Shown: one piece after another, positions 12,019-24,419 of the stretch | Layout: every line of letters starts with the position of its first letter | Position numbering within the stretch: position 1 is the stretch's first letter | Assembly: GCA_015847255.1 (NCBI GenBank) | Contig: JADLZK010007261.1 | Coordinates: 531,002-595,001 of the forward strand | DNA length: 64,000 bases | From: Hyparrhenia diplandra | Taxonomy: Eukaryota; Streptophyta; Magnoliopsida; Poales; Poaceae | Direction of reading: 5' to 3' | Notes under the pieces: generated by a model | Database searches by the model: none | Told to the model about the DNA's origin: nothing | The model's input: only the letters and a program-made list of their open reading frames with translations | Made by a program: the position numbers and the translations under genes

Positions 12019-14449
12019 TCATACTTGGGATCAGCTACGACATTACTTTTTTGAAAACTTTAAAATGATTTTGTAATTTAAAAGTTTTTGAAAGAAACAA
12101 ATTAAAAATAATCTCCCATCTTTCCTTATGCTTGCCGGAAGACTTTGAGAAGATGTCTTGATGGATCAAATAAAAGGCTTCGAGAAATTTTCATCTTTTC
12201 TTGTGAAGAACAATTAAAGAGTCAAATATCGTCGACAAAGTTCTACTAAGAGCCATTTCACCATTCTCGCCGAGATCATCGGAAGAAATAGTGTATAAAG
12301 TATTGCCCTATATATCTCTAACTTGTGTCGACTAACGTTGTGAAGACGAATAGGGACGAGCACGCATCATATTATGCATATAATGTTGAAAAACCTTGAT
12401 AATGTTGATTCTTCCTCCTTTTATTAGGACAACTATTCTTCTTTATAGTTGTTTGTCCTAAATTTCGTCCTATACCGTGTTTTGGTTAATGGACTTCCAT
12501 TTGATAATCTTTTGCTTCAAAAGTTCCTAGTCTTTGGGAGCTTGCACCTTGCCAGTCAACTCTATTTAAAGAGACTACTCCTTGATTTTTTTCAACTCAT
12601 ACATGTGTCGTATTTTGATTTCTTCCATTCGACACATGCTCTTCTCTTCTCTATACTTCACGATTACCGTGCTTTCACCTTCGTTGCAAACTCTTTTGGA
12701 AATTCCTATCCGTATTCCTCCGGAATTTACAAAAAAACCCCTTATCGGTTGCAATCATCTTTTGATCCCGATAATAATCTTGATATTAATTTTGTTGTTT
12801 TGCAAAATTTCTTATAAGCCAATATCTTTGATGTAATTCCTTTCCCATTATCTATCTTACGGGATTTGTCACTTTGAAATCTCGAAATCTGATTTCTTTT
12901 AAGGGGAAGGATCTTCACATCCCACATGTTCATGATCATCTTCTTTGCATCATTAGCAAGCATCCTTGCATTGCATATGTTGTTTATCGTATTTATGTTA
13001 TGCACATATGATGTTTCCTATGTTATCTAAAATGGTGTTAATGTTGATTGTTGTTTGTGTTTCCTTTGTTAAGCTTTGTGTATACTTTGGTTGAACCCTA
13101 GTTCAACTAGGATGTTATCGCGTAAATCTTTACCACGGCTTATGTTGTGCCGTGTGGAACCATGCCAAGTCTTTGTTGGACTTCTTAGACGTTTCTTCAA
13201 GAGAGAAGCCCGATGCCATACAATTTCTTTTTGGCCTCTAAAACTTCCTTGGCTTTGATCTTGAAATCACCCTCATATTGACTCCACACTTTGAAACTTT
13301 CTTTGGTTGCTATCTTTCCCTAGTACATCCTTGATTACCACTAGTCTTTATCACATGGATTCTCTCCGTGGTTGTGGTTTTGGCCGTGGTGTTATGATTA
13401 ATTTCCAATCATGATCCATTACAAAACTACACTAAACATTTCCTTGCTATGATTTTCTTTGGTTATTTGACTCTATTCTATCCGAAGACTTGTATATCGG
13501 ATCGGTTGCTTTTGTGAGTTCCTTCCGAAAGTTTGAAAAAGGAACCCTTGAAGAGCAAGTCACCGACATCAACATTAACAAACTACAAGAAGTGGTAGAT
13601 AAGAGACCGCTTAACCATTTCCGAAGATCAGGATCATTGTGGCATCCTCTTGCCGCCACGTGTTTTCTGAATGTCACAAACATCCTCGCCCCTCTCGCGC
13701 TCTCTTCCGAGTTGCAGTTTCGTTGTGCCTCTCCTGCACCCCGCCCTCTTTCTTCCTCTCTTTATGTGCCATGTTTGCCGTAGCTCTTGCCACTACACCA
13801 TATCGAACCCCTCCATGACCTCCACCGCTACTCGCCTCCACATCGCCGGGGAATCTGTCACCCAATACTTGAGCACGCAGAGCGCACCATAGTTGGTAAA
13901 GAAGATTGGATAGTTCTTGCGACACAAACACTTGAGTGGGTGGACTAGCTTCCCTAACGTAAAGGATGGTAGGACTATGAGTGCTATTGGTCAAGTCATT
14001 AGAGACGAAGAAACAGAAAACTCCCTAGAGGCACTGCCGTGTTCTTTTGTAGCAAAGGTTTCTATGAGTTGCTTATTGACATTGGATTGAAAGCTAAATA
14101 ATTTGGGCAGCTCGACTTCAAAGGATAGTTCAGTTGTTTAGCCTGTCACAAGAAAGACAGATGCATTAAGAATCAAGTAGCTAATTGATTTAACTGGAGT
14201 AAGATTTATACAAGGTACCTTGTACGACTTTGTATGGGGTGATCGGGGGGGTCTTGGTGAGAAGATTTCCCCATCGAATACAAATTTGGGCAAGTCAGAC
14301 ATACAAAGAAGCGCTAATTTGGATTCTTCACAGAGTAACAATGCTTCATGAGAGTCAATGAAGGGAATTCTATAAACAAGGATCAAAGGTAGCATCGCCC
14401 TCTTCCCTTAAAAATCTTCTACCCCAAATCTCGGGGACGAGATTTATTT

Positions 14450-14461
14450 AAGGGGAAGGAC
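14450..14461 (+). promoter_or_regulatory. Polypurine tract
   Basis: The purine-rich run AAGGGGAAGGAC lies immediately before TGTAACACCC, the expected plus-strand primer position next to a 3' LTR. Confidence 0.65.
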
Positions 14462-17400
14462 TGTAACACCCGTGTGTTAATTATCGTTAAGCAATGGATT
14501 TGGCCAAAGACAAGTGTATTAGTTCATGGTCACGTCGTCGGTTGAAGAAACGCGAAAAGAATCGGGATTAGGAAACTATTCCCCCGCCTAAAACCCCGAT
14601 TTCTAAACCCTAGTTTGTCCCCTTTTATTTATTTCAAAATTTATCAAGTTTTTGAGGGTGGTCACAAAAGTGAAAAGGTAGAGTTTTCAAAATAGAGCAA
14701 AGTTGGTATTTTGAGTTTTCAAAGTTTAGTTCAAAATTTTGAAGCAATTTTGAATTTTATCAAAACCCTAATTGCCCCCTTTTCTATATTCCAAAATTTA
14801 AGCAAAATTTGAGAAAACTTCCAAAAACTAGTTTGTAGATCTTGTTGAGAGGAACAAAAGTCATGTACAAAGTTTTTCAAGTTGTTACATGATTTTAAAA
14901 GTAATTTTGAATTCAAATTTCAAAAGTTGAATTTTGCTTTTCAAAAAGTCATATTTCTAGGCAGATTTTGAAAATGGTCCAATTATGAAATTTGTAGATC
15001 TTGAAAAATTAAGGGGGATTACTTTTTGAAATTTTTGAGTTTAGTTCAAATTTTGAGAGTAATTTGCAAAATTCAAGTTGAAAGGGAAGGTCAAACTCGG
15101 GACTTGGAATTTTTGTAAAGTCTGAAAGGGCGTCCGAGGAGAATCGGCGTCTCACGTTCTCGAGATTTTGTTAAGCAACTTGAGTTGGACCAAAAATACG
15201 GATTTGAGTTTATGCTTTGAGGACCAACATATCAAAAGTTGAGATCGATCGGATTTGATTTGACAAGGTTTTGACAACGTTTTTAATCATTGTTAAGCCG
15301 TTGACAATGCCATCTTTGGAGATCATTATCTTTTAATGAAAGCAGCTAATGATCATGGGCCTTTTATGAAAATTGTAGATTGATTAGAGATTATCATTTT
15401 TGTTTCTTGGCCCATCTCCAAATTCGCCCGAAATAGCCCAAAATGGTGCCACAAACCGACCCACGTTTACATGTGTCACTTGTTTGATGAAATGCCTCAA
15501 TGGAACTCTCGGCGTCGGGGCGTGTCACACGCGTCTTAGGGGGCCGCCGACCGCCATTGACGCCCGCCCCTCCCAGGGGCTCCATGCCGGGTCGAGAGGG
15601 AATACCTCCTTCTTTTCCGCCCCGTTTCTTTTGCCCGCTCTCACGCCGCGCCGCCGCTTCTATCCGCGGGCGCCGCCGCCATGGGCGGCCGTCCGAGTCG
15701 CCATCGTTTCTTTCCCATCCGGCCGCCACCATCCGCCTATGCATGCCCTCCAACCGCCTTGTGTAGCCCGTGGGGCCGTCGCCCCGCCAAGCAAGGAATT
15801 CGGGCGCGGCTCAACGCCGCCTTGCTTCGCGCCCGTTTCTAAAACCGGCCGACGACGCCGCCGGCACGTCGCCCCCCACGCCCTGCTGCGCTTCAACGAA
15901 GAAAGAAGAAGAGAAAGAGAAAAAGAAATAGAAGAGGGACCTGTTTGTAAAATGGAAAACTCAATGAGCTAGGTGAGAAGTCTTGTGACTCATGTGAATA
16001 GTACTTTGTACCTATTTGTAATTTCATGAAAGTTCGGGGTCTTTTATGCAAAATTAGCCAAACCAAAAGCATTAGCAGGTGTACAGGGCGTGCTGCTGGG
16101 CGGACGGTGCCGTTTATTCGGGCGAGTTAAGGCCCGAATGTCTTTTTCTTTTTAGTAAACGTTTTACTATTTCTTTTATGTTTGAATAGTAATACATTTT
16201 TGTTATTTTCATATAAATTCAAATAGAGCTTCTAAAATTCTGAAATTTTTTGTGTAGCCTTCCCATGAGTATGTCTATCCATGAAAAATTTGAAACTTGA
16301 ATTTTAAATACTTTTGGCATGATTTAAAAATACAAAATTTAATTGAAAAAATGCATCTTCCTTGATTTTTAATAATTATTTTATTTATCCAAAAATCATG
16401 AAAAATTATTTTGGTACTGTTTTATGACCTGACCTACTTGTACAAAATTTTTGAGCCTGTTTTGAGAAAGTTAAAATTTTTATTATTTTATGCCCTATCA
16501 TTTTATGTGTAAAACAACTTGTTAAATGCTTTCCAACTTAGGGTTTTGGGTAGATTTTGGATTGTTTTGTGAACCCTAAACCACACCACTATCAGATGGT
16601 CCTTGAGAACTCCTTAGACAATGGTGATGATATCTTGTAGAGTAGTTCAAACAAGTTGGTTTTTTGTTGGGTTGCAACTTTATCGTGAAGAAAAGTTGTA
16701 CTCACATTTGTTTATCATTTCATGCATACATCGAGCATCATGTTTACCATTCCATCATGCTAAAGCATGCATCATTATCCACGTGTAGAGTATACGAGAG
16801 TGAGTCGGATCGTGTTGATGGAGCCTTGGAGAAGGCGTTGAAGGGCTCACGATGATCAAGTTTGGAGAAGATCCGTCTGTCGACAAGGATGCCATCAAGT
16901 TTGACTTCGACAACTTTTCTCACGGAATCGACTTTTTTCGCAAACGAGGCAAGCCCGGTTCATTTAAACAATTCCTTATGTTTTACAAAGCTTTTTATCA
17001 CCTTTGCTTTATGCTTTGCATTAGGTGATAGGAGTTGAGTGACAACCTAATTGATGCATTACCATTCCTTGTTATTTCAATACCTACCTTGATAGCCGTT
17101 TTTGGTAAAATGCTAGAACGCTTAGCCCCTGCTATATTAGTTAAACTTTTGAGTCAAAATGTGACAAGTCCCTTTATATAGCCGAAGAGGCATTTGTTGA
17201 GAAAGGATGATATATTATGGAACCATCTTTGGGATATGGTTTTGAATTTGAGACCGGTCGGGTAATTTGCATTGAGAATGGAGTCTCGGTGTAGTATTTC
17301 GGCTTGTCGATTAAGGACCGTGCGTTGTAAGTAATGTGCACCGAGACTATGGAGCGCAATTTGGCTGAGGTCGTTGGACCAATGGCACCTGTCAGTCGAC

Positions 17401-18339
17401 CCTAGTTACGGGCATACTCGGTAAGCGATCTTGGGGGTGTCAAATCAGTAAAACGCATACAACCGCGCCTTTGGGAGTGGAGAGATGGCGGGGAGTACAT
17501 GTTACCCTCGTGGGTTAAAGTCCCGGATTGGAGGTGTACGGTATTCTCGGGTGGCGTGGGGGCGGTTCCGTTTTTGAGTATCGAGGAAAGGGTTGATATA
17601 TGCAAGCTTAAGTGCTACATATGTCGTGTGGAAAGAACTCCCAATTTGGGTTAATCGATTTCGAAATCGCCGTGCTTCTCGGATATGGAGACTTGGTTTC
17701 CCACTTACATCGTAGCTTAATTATGGAGCGATGAAGAGATGGAATAAGTGATGGAACTTCTACAAGTGTATGCTATAGTATAAGATCACCTAGAGTAGGT
17801 GAGATACCAAATTGAGATTAAAATGTGGAAAGTAAGGATTCACTACTAGTAAGCTTTTACGCAAAAAGAGTCCTTGATTCTTGCTAAGAGCCTTACCTTG
17901 AATCCTATTAGACCAAAGCATTCCCGAAGTCTTCTCCTATTTTCTTTAGTCGGGTAAGTCTTGTTGAGTACTCCCCGTACTTTCGGGGTTTGTTAACCCC
18001 CTCGCTGCGAGTCTTGACTCGTCTTTGTTTAACCAAGGTTATGTCGGTGGGCTCGACATGATGCGGTGTCTTCTAGTTCTACCTAGCTTCCGCAATTAAG
18101 TTAAGTTTACTCAAGTGTAACTTATTCGTTATTTGTAAAGTTAATATTATTATTCTCCAGACTCGATCTATATTTTTTGTAACAAATGTTGTAATGTTGT
18201 AGCTACTCCTTTGTTGATCCTGTATGAGATTTCAACGGGGGCTTCTTAAGTTATCGGGTGTATCCGCACACGGTATCGAGAGGTCTTTGGGGCAATGACA
18301 AAGTGCAGGTGGGTCCGGTAATTAGGAGGTTCTGTTACA
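14462..18339 (+). repeat. 3' LTR
   Basis: It starts TGTAACACCC and ends TTACA. It is collinear with 8124-12002, with the same GC-rich island (about 15500-15900). The exon of gene B resumes at its right edge: CAAACATCAGCCTCTTCTG is the reverse complement of the EEADV codons also found in copy D. Confidence 0.85.
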
Positions 18340-19167
18340 CAAACATCAGCCTCTTCTGAACACTTGGTGATCTCATTGACATTTGTGCGAAATGAGAATG
18401 TCTTGTGCAGCATGAATCTCTCGACACCATCATCGGGTGCCCGTGAGCCAAGCGAAAGCATGCATTGGTTCATGTACATTGACGACACAAAACTTTCCAT
18501 CCATGGTGTGACCAAGCTCTTTTTGTGTGTTTGCCGCTTGCGGGCTGCGGCATATCTATCTGAGAGAATTGAAACGTTGCGGTGTTGAGCGCGAGGATAA
18601 ATCCCTCCAGCTTGTACAACCAACAGACGAAGCCATTGACAACCGTGCAAGATGTATCCGTGATTGTCAATCGGTGGCCCCGTTGTCCACCCGGCAAGAC
18701 AACCTGCCACTCCATGGTCTCGGCGACGAAGACGCCACGCGGGCCCAAGAGCTCTCCGGTGGGCACGTGAATATTACAGAGCGTGTGGAATTCAAAGAAG
18801 GCGTTGTTGCCGCCCTGAGTAGATGTTCGACATACGGGTTGTACTTGAGTAGGCGTGGTTGGCGGGCCGACAAACTTGTTGAATACATGGCTCCGCCACT
18901 CGGATTTAGGCTGAAGATGACATCTTGGCGATGGTGCCCACCTCGTATCGGGAATAGGGCCAGCGGCGGTGCGTAGACGGTCGGCGGCCGGAAGGCGGGG
19001 AGGAGCGATCGCCGAGAAACCATGCAACCAAAGTCAGCGCGGGAGGCTCGTGATGTCGGGGGCGCAAGAAGATTTCAGGAGGATGTCATCACGGCCGCCT
19101 ATGGTGGTGGGAGCGGTGGCGGCGGCGGTGGCGGCGGCGGCGTCGGCGGCGGCGGGGAGTCGGCCAT
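18340..19167 (-). pseudogene. F-box gene B, 5' part of exon 1 (right of the retrotransposon)
   Basis: Start codon at 19167 (MADSPPPPTPPP), followed by a frameshift and a degenerate F-box recognisable as DDILLKSSCAPDITSLPRAD. The F-box-associated part follows: EFHTL, TMEWQVVLPGGQRGHRL, VVNGFVCWLYKLEGFILALN, TATFQFSQIDMP and, after further shifts, GVERFMLHKTFSF and VNEITKCSEEADV. F-box proteins of this kind are substrate receptors of SCF ubiquitin ligases. Here at least three frameshifts and the retrotransposon insertion rule out a normal product. The proline-coding GC repeat near the start may have promoted slippage. It is a clear paralogue of gene C. Confidence 0.75.
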
Positions 19168-19282
19168 GGCTCGCTGCGAACCTGTGAAGACAGTGGCGAG
19201 GCAGGGAACCAACCACACGGCGGTAAAGGCGGGCCATATAAATGGGCTTCAGGCCCTTTTCTCTTTTTCCGTTTTGTTTTAC

Positions 19283-20152
19283 GGAAAAAGTCGATTTTAG
19301 TCCCCCAACTTTCGCGAAAGTCCGATTTTCGTCCCTCAACTTCAAAACCGGGAAAAACAAGTCCCCCAACCCGAAACCGTGCGAATTTCATCCCTCGGCG
19401 GTTTTTCGGTGGTTTTCTACAGTAACTACCAGGTTTGCTACAGTATCCGCGGTTTTTGCTTTTTTTCCTTTTCTAATTTATTTTGGCTGAATCTTGAAAA
19501 ATCATAACTCTTCGATACGACATCGGATGAAGATGATTTCTATATGAAAATTGTAGCCCTTGACGAGATCTACAACTTTCTAGTTTTGAGTTTTTGCATT
19601 TAACGACTTTAAAATGCTCAAAAAATTATACAAAATTACAGCACCATAATAATCGCGTACATCTGCTCGTCGCACTAGAAAATTAATAATTTGTTTTGTT
19701 TGTTGTCAAATGTAGAGTACTAAAATTTTGGTATACAAAGTGTCTTCATTTGACAATAAACAAAACAAATTATTAATTTTCTAGTGCGACAGATGTACGC
19801 GATATTATGGTGCTGTAATTTTGTATAATTTTTGAGCATTTTAAAGTCGTTAAATGAAAACTCAAAACTAAAAGTTGTAGATCTCGTCAAACAATTTTCA
19901 TATAGAAATCATCTTCATCCGATGTGCAAGAGTTTATGATTTTTCAAGATTCAGCCAAAATAAATTAAAAGGAAAAAAGCAAAACCGCGGATATCTGAAA
20001 CATAAAGCATCAAAAAAACTAACCGAAAAACCGCCGAGGGATGAAATTCAGACGGTTTCGAAGTTGGGGACTTGTTTTTTTCGGGTTTTGAAGTTGATAA
20101 AAATCAACTTTCGAAAAGCGGAAAGTTGGTGGACCAAAATCGGACTTTTTCC
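19283..20152. mobile_element. Foldback element with ~430-bp inverted arms, MULE-like
   Basis: The left arm begins GGAAAAAGTCGATTTTAGTC; the right arm ends with the inverted counterpart CGGACTTTTTCC. Pairing continues through GAGGGATGAAATT, AAATCATCTTCATCCGAT, GTTGTAGATCTCGTC and ACTAGAAAATTAATAATTTG, leaving a loop of about 70 bases at about 19695-19765. Flanks read TTGTTTTAC and TTGTTTTTTAC, consistent with a 9-bp Mutator-type duplication plus two T. No transposase. It sits about 115 bases upstream of the gene B start, so transcripts crossing it would form a long hairpin. Confidence 0.75.
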
Positions 20153-21809
20153 TTGTTTTTTACACATAATTCTCATCTCACTCTTAACCTAAACCTTTTC
20201 TCTATGTATAAGGAATATTATTACTATAAGTTGCATATGCTGTTGGTAGTAGTGACGCCGCTAATTTTGAAATATATTTTTTTCTAAAAAAATATTTTCT
20301 CTTTGAATCTATATACTAGAATAAATGATTATTTAAAGGAAAGCCGCATTGAAGTCATACTTAGGTCAGAGATAAGATTCTAATATTTCATTTTTTTCGA
20401 ACTATTAGCCATAACTTAAAAAATATTTGAAGGATATCTTTCTAAACAATGTTGTAGGATTTTTTTTTTCAGAAAAATACATGAAAAATTATTCCTATAG
20501 GCGTGTTCGACTGCTCCGTGACGATAGTGTGGCTCGCATCTAGGAACCATGTTCTAGCCGGACATGCTTTAGAGATGCAAAATACCCTTGTTTGGTCGAT
20601 TGAATTCAGAAAGCTAGGTTCTACAAAGATGTGAAATACCTTGTTTTTTTTTTACAACAGCAACCTTAATATATTAAGCAGCCAGATTACATAAAGTTCT
20701 TTTAAAGACGACCGAATTACAACTTAGTCGGCTGGGGGTAGTAGGGGCGCTAGTGGCGCATACACCCGGATGGAAAGACCGTGCAAAGCGTCGGTTGAAG
20801 ACGGGTTGACGGAGTCTATGGGGAAGAACATGTCAGGCGACCGAAGGATAAGTTCTTAGGGGTCGCCGGAGGTAGAAGATGAAGCTCCAGGTCGAATCCT
20901 AGAGGAAGGTGAAGTAGTCGAGCCAACGTTGAATGAGTTGGTGCTAGGTAGGAGGCAGGAATGGCAAGATCAATGGTTGCATCGTAGAGGTCGAGACAGA
21001 GGCTGGGTCCCTTGGACAATGGCCGATACGCCAAAAAATTGTTGGGTCACGGAGGCCGTGAGCAACGACGTTGGCTTGCCTGTTGGGAGGTGTCCACGGT
21101 AGAGTAGAGGACCACTCCACCAAGGACACCATCCCAATCTCCACCCATGTGTCCGAGGAAGGGTCCTGCATGCAAAGCTGTGGAGGGACACGTTGATGGG
21201 TTTCATGGCGCACCGGGAACACAACAGTAGATGCATGTAGTGGACCCTACCACGTGGTGAAGGCAGCTTAAAAGCGGGCTTCGGGTCCCCTTCCGTCACG
21301 AATCCGCTCAGCGCCGGAGAGTCGTAGCGGTGTTGAAGGTGCCGAGTCACAGTTGACGGCGGATGTGTAGGTCGCGGATCTCCGCCCCACGGCCTGTGAC
21401 GGACACCACAGAACCGAACGACAGTGTAGTCCATGGAGGACAGCACCATACGGGCGCACATACGGAGGAAGAGGATCCCCAGCGACGCCGCCTAGCCAGA
21501 GGAGGCACAGCCGAGGGCGACCAGCCGCAACAAGCTCGCATGCACAGCCTCCGGCCAACACATCTCGCCGGTGCTCCTCTGCGGGGATGTCTCGACTTCG
21601 GATGCGCGGGGGTCGCGGTTAGTGGTGTTGCTCGTAGCGTGGCGCATACGCACTGCGTCCGTGGACTCGGAGATCTTGTACTCGAGCGGCCACCTCCTCA
21701 TGGTCGGGCCGCTAAAGATGTTGTTGTGGTCATCTTCTGTCGATGAGAGGAAGATGAGGACTACATTACTCACTAGACCCATGGAGGCCTTATTGCCAAA
21801 GAGGATATA
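20153..21809. other. AT-rich spacer and GC-rich unidentified gene-like remnant
   Basis: About 20153-20640 is AT-rich and non-coding. From 20645 the plus strand starts with a T-run, then a GC-rich stretch to about 21800. If read on the minus strand this would end in a poly-A tail, as in a retroposed copy. Frames are short and interrupted; the clearest minus-strand pieces are YILFGNKASMGLVSNVVLIF (about 21745-21805) and EYKISESTDAVRMRH. I do not recognise the family and assign no function. Confidence 0.35.
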
Positions 21810-22049
21810 CTCCCTCCATCCCAAATTATAAGTCATTTGACTTTTTTTGGCTTCAAGTTTGACCATTCGTCTTATTCAAAAAATTTGCGTAAATATTATC
21901 AAATTCAAGTCATTCTTTAAGAACTTGTACTAATAAAGAAAGCCACGGCAAAAAAAAAGTGATATTTTGCACAAATTTTTTGAATAAGACAGTGGTCAAA
22001 CTTGTTGTCAAAAAAAAGTCAAACGACTTATAATTTGGGATGGAGGGAG
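21810..22049. mobile_element. Stowaway MITE
   Basis: A 240-bp element with termini CTCCCTCCATCCCAAATTATA and its inverted copy ending GGATGGAGGGAG, flanked on both sides by TA. This is the Stowaway (Tc1/mariner) consensus found in grasses. Inner inverted words such as AAGTCATTTGAC, AAGTTTGACCA and CTTATTCAAAAAATTTG extend the pairing. Non-coding. Confidence 0.9.
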
Positions 22050-22429
22050 TACAAGTGAGGGAAGAGAGGGGCTATGAGTGAGAAAGCCAAAAAGGACCGG
22101 CCCTCCGGGACGTCGTCCACTGGGCGAGCACGTCGAAGAGGGGGGGGGGGGGGCGGCGATTCTTCCCCGCGTTTGGTTGCTTGCATTACAATGTATTAGC
22201 ATATTGAATTTAAAAATAAGTACTAGGATAGTATTTATTTTGCTTGAATCTATCATATAGGATTTATATTTATCCCATTAAACCTTAGTTTACTTTAAAA
22301 AGTATTTATATGCCTTAAATTATGATAATCATAGTACTATGCTAATACATGGTATCTCGTGAGCTTGGCTCTTGATATCTGAATTTCATCCACGTTTCCC
22401 TATAGTCAGGTTCGCTAGTCACTTTTGGA

Positions 22430-23710
22430 TCGACTTGGCTTCTTTGAGCTATCAACCATGCACCAAACAGGACTGATAATGGATCAAGATCCGGCTCCAA
22501 ACCCATTCCAATCCTAAGGCGCTTAAGCAATGGACCCAACCCAATCTTAACCCTTGCTGATTTGTTTCAGCTCAGTCCAATCCAATCCATTCTGAAGTTA
22601 CATCAACCTATCCGACTCCAATCCATTTTGCCATGTTGAACACGTGGCCGAAACCTAAGATAGGATCCGAGGGCTCTCACAAGCAAGTGAAGTGTGTACT
22701 GTCTTTCAAGTTACCAGCACAAGCTTGACTTAATTCGAATTACCAGCACTCCATCCATCTGTTACATCTGTCTGAAAATTGACTTAATAATTCAAGAAAA
22801 TTCTTATTGATAATCCAATGGGAATGTGTAGTGTCTTTCTTTCCATGACATATCTTACAATTTCTTAGTAATAATAATAATGTTTCCATCAAACACCTCA
22901 TCTAGGACAACTAGCTGCATTTGCATCTATCAGGACTAGCAAGTGCTTTCTAAAACAAATTTATCCTTAAATTTGGTGAACCCGCAAAACTGCTACATTG
23001 AAAATCTTATTCCAAAATAAAAATGCAAGAAACATTTAAACACAACTCCTAGCATGAGGGGCAAACATGAGCTGGATGCAACTTAGTCAATTTCAAAGAA
23101 TATGCCGTGAAGCATGGCTGATTCAAAGAAGTCAAATTTTCGTATTCATGGCTGCTAACAACACATGAGCAGATCAGTAGTATTCACAATATGCAATGAA
23201 ACACACTGTACTGCTGCTAATCGTTTCATAATATGCTGTGACACACTGTACGGCTGCTGATCACCAGGATTCACTGGCTTACTACTGAATATGCTAAACC
23301 TGACAACTGAACATGCTAACCTGATAATTGGCCTGATTACTGAATAAGCATTTGCTAACCAGAATATGTTAGGACCATATTGCGTACTAATTACCAGCAC
23401 AAGGGACAACTTTGTTAAACCTGTATTTGACCAAGTTTGATCACACATATGCACAAACAAAGAAGCTTTTGATCACTAGTACTCATTGGCTGAATAAACA
23501 CCACACCAGTCACTCAAGCGTGAACAACAAATCGGAACATCATCAGTAGCATGATGAAACTATGAAAGGATCAACCAATAAAAATGCTCATCATAACTTT
23601 CTACAGTGTCAGGTAACCTTGCTCTGTTTCTGTTATCAAGTAATGCTCTGCTTTCTTGCGCGCAGAGATGGCGGAACACTAAAAAGGCACCAGTGAGCTA
23701 CAATTTGGAG
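22430..23710. repeat. Segmental duplication block, copy 1
   Basis: Collinear with 24420-25690 over about 1.28 kb and more distantly with about 39790-42430. It includes phrases built on TGCTAACCTGA and GAATATGCTA. It holds the uninterrupted version (TTCAGCTCAGTCC at about 22567) of the site occupied by the Pack-type element at 39934. Confidence 0.65.
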
Positions 23711-24419
23711 TAAAACCAACCAACAAGGAGTTAATAATGTTAAAGCCAATCTAGAGATTAACACATTGGATCCATACTCCAACGCGAGTCACTCCGACAC
23801 CCCGAACTTCCCAGCGTCGTGTCTCGCCGCCGGCCGCCCACCGCCGGCCGCCGCACTCAGGATGCATGACATACAACAGACCATTACATTACATGATGTA
23901 TAAAGCACTAAACCAGCTGGGCAGAGTACAACCACTCTGTTATTAATTACTATATCCTATGTGCTGCATAAAAGTGGTGAAAATAAATTAAATTCTAATA
24001 GAAGAGATAAAAAAAAAAACTTGACACCTAGGGAATGCCACCCCTGAGATATTTCATTAAAAGTAAATCTCAACCACAGGGTCAAGAGAGGCCACAAACT
24101 CCGGCTATTAAATATTCATCCTAATGAACAGAGCAAGTCACATTGAAGATATAAGGCTCATGCCAAGATTCATACAGACAAGGAATTGTTAAAAAAAAAA
24201 AACAAGCAAATTCAACAATGCAGATCAAAGGCACCAAACACATAGAGTAGTGACGAGATCACTGAATATTACAACATTAATTAAAGAAGACAGGTTTCTT
24301 GCTAACTAGATAGTCACATAGGTACTGATAGTTACCGTAGTTATACTGAATACACTACTGAAGATGACACTTAATACTGCTCCATATAAAGCAGATAAGT
24401 ATCATGCCAACTAGATATA

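Larger units (their letters stand above)
12003..14461 (+). other. Retrotransposon internal region, non-coding
   Basis: About 2.46 kb with no open reading frame over about 120 codons and no gag or pol motif that I recognise. It begins with the primer-binding-like site and ends with the polypurine tract. A small GC-richer patch lies at 13690-13870. Function beyond replication signals is not evident. Confidence 0.7.
8124..18339 (+). mobile_element. LTR retrotransposon without gag-pol (LARD-like), inserted in gene B
   Basis: Two direct repeats of about 3.88 kb flank a 2.46-kb internal region. The 3' LTR starts TGTAACACCC after a purine tract (AAGGGGAAGGAC). The 5' LTR ends GTTACA and is followed by TGGTATCGAGC, close to the initiator-Met primer-binding sequence. 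The start TGTAACACC and the GGGGACGAGAT before the purine tract resemble plant Ty3/gypsy elements. I see no protease, reverse transcriptase, RNase H or integrase motif internally, so mobility would need proteins from elsewhere, as for LARD elements. No exact 5-bp target duplication can be recognised. It lies inside the F-box gene B coding exon. Confidence 0.85.

Noticed and set aside
12449..12817. Possible gag remnant in the retrotransposon interior
   Set aside because: Phe/Leu/Ser-rich AT-driven frame with no CCHC knuckle or capsid-like motif.
8119..18344. 5-bp target duplication around the LTR retrotransposon
   Set aside because: GCGGG at the left and CAAAC at the right do not match. The left LTR start is degraded, so no duplication is claimed.
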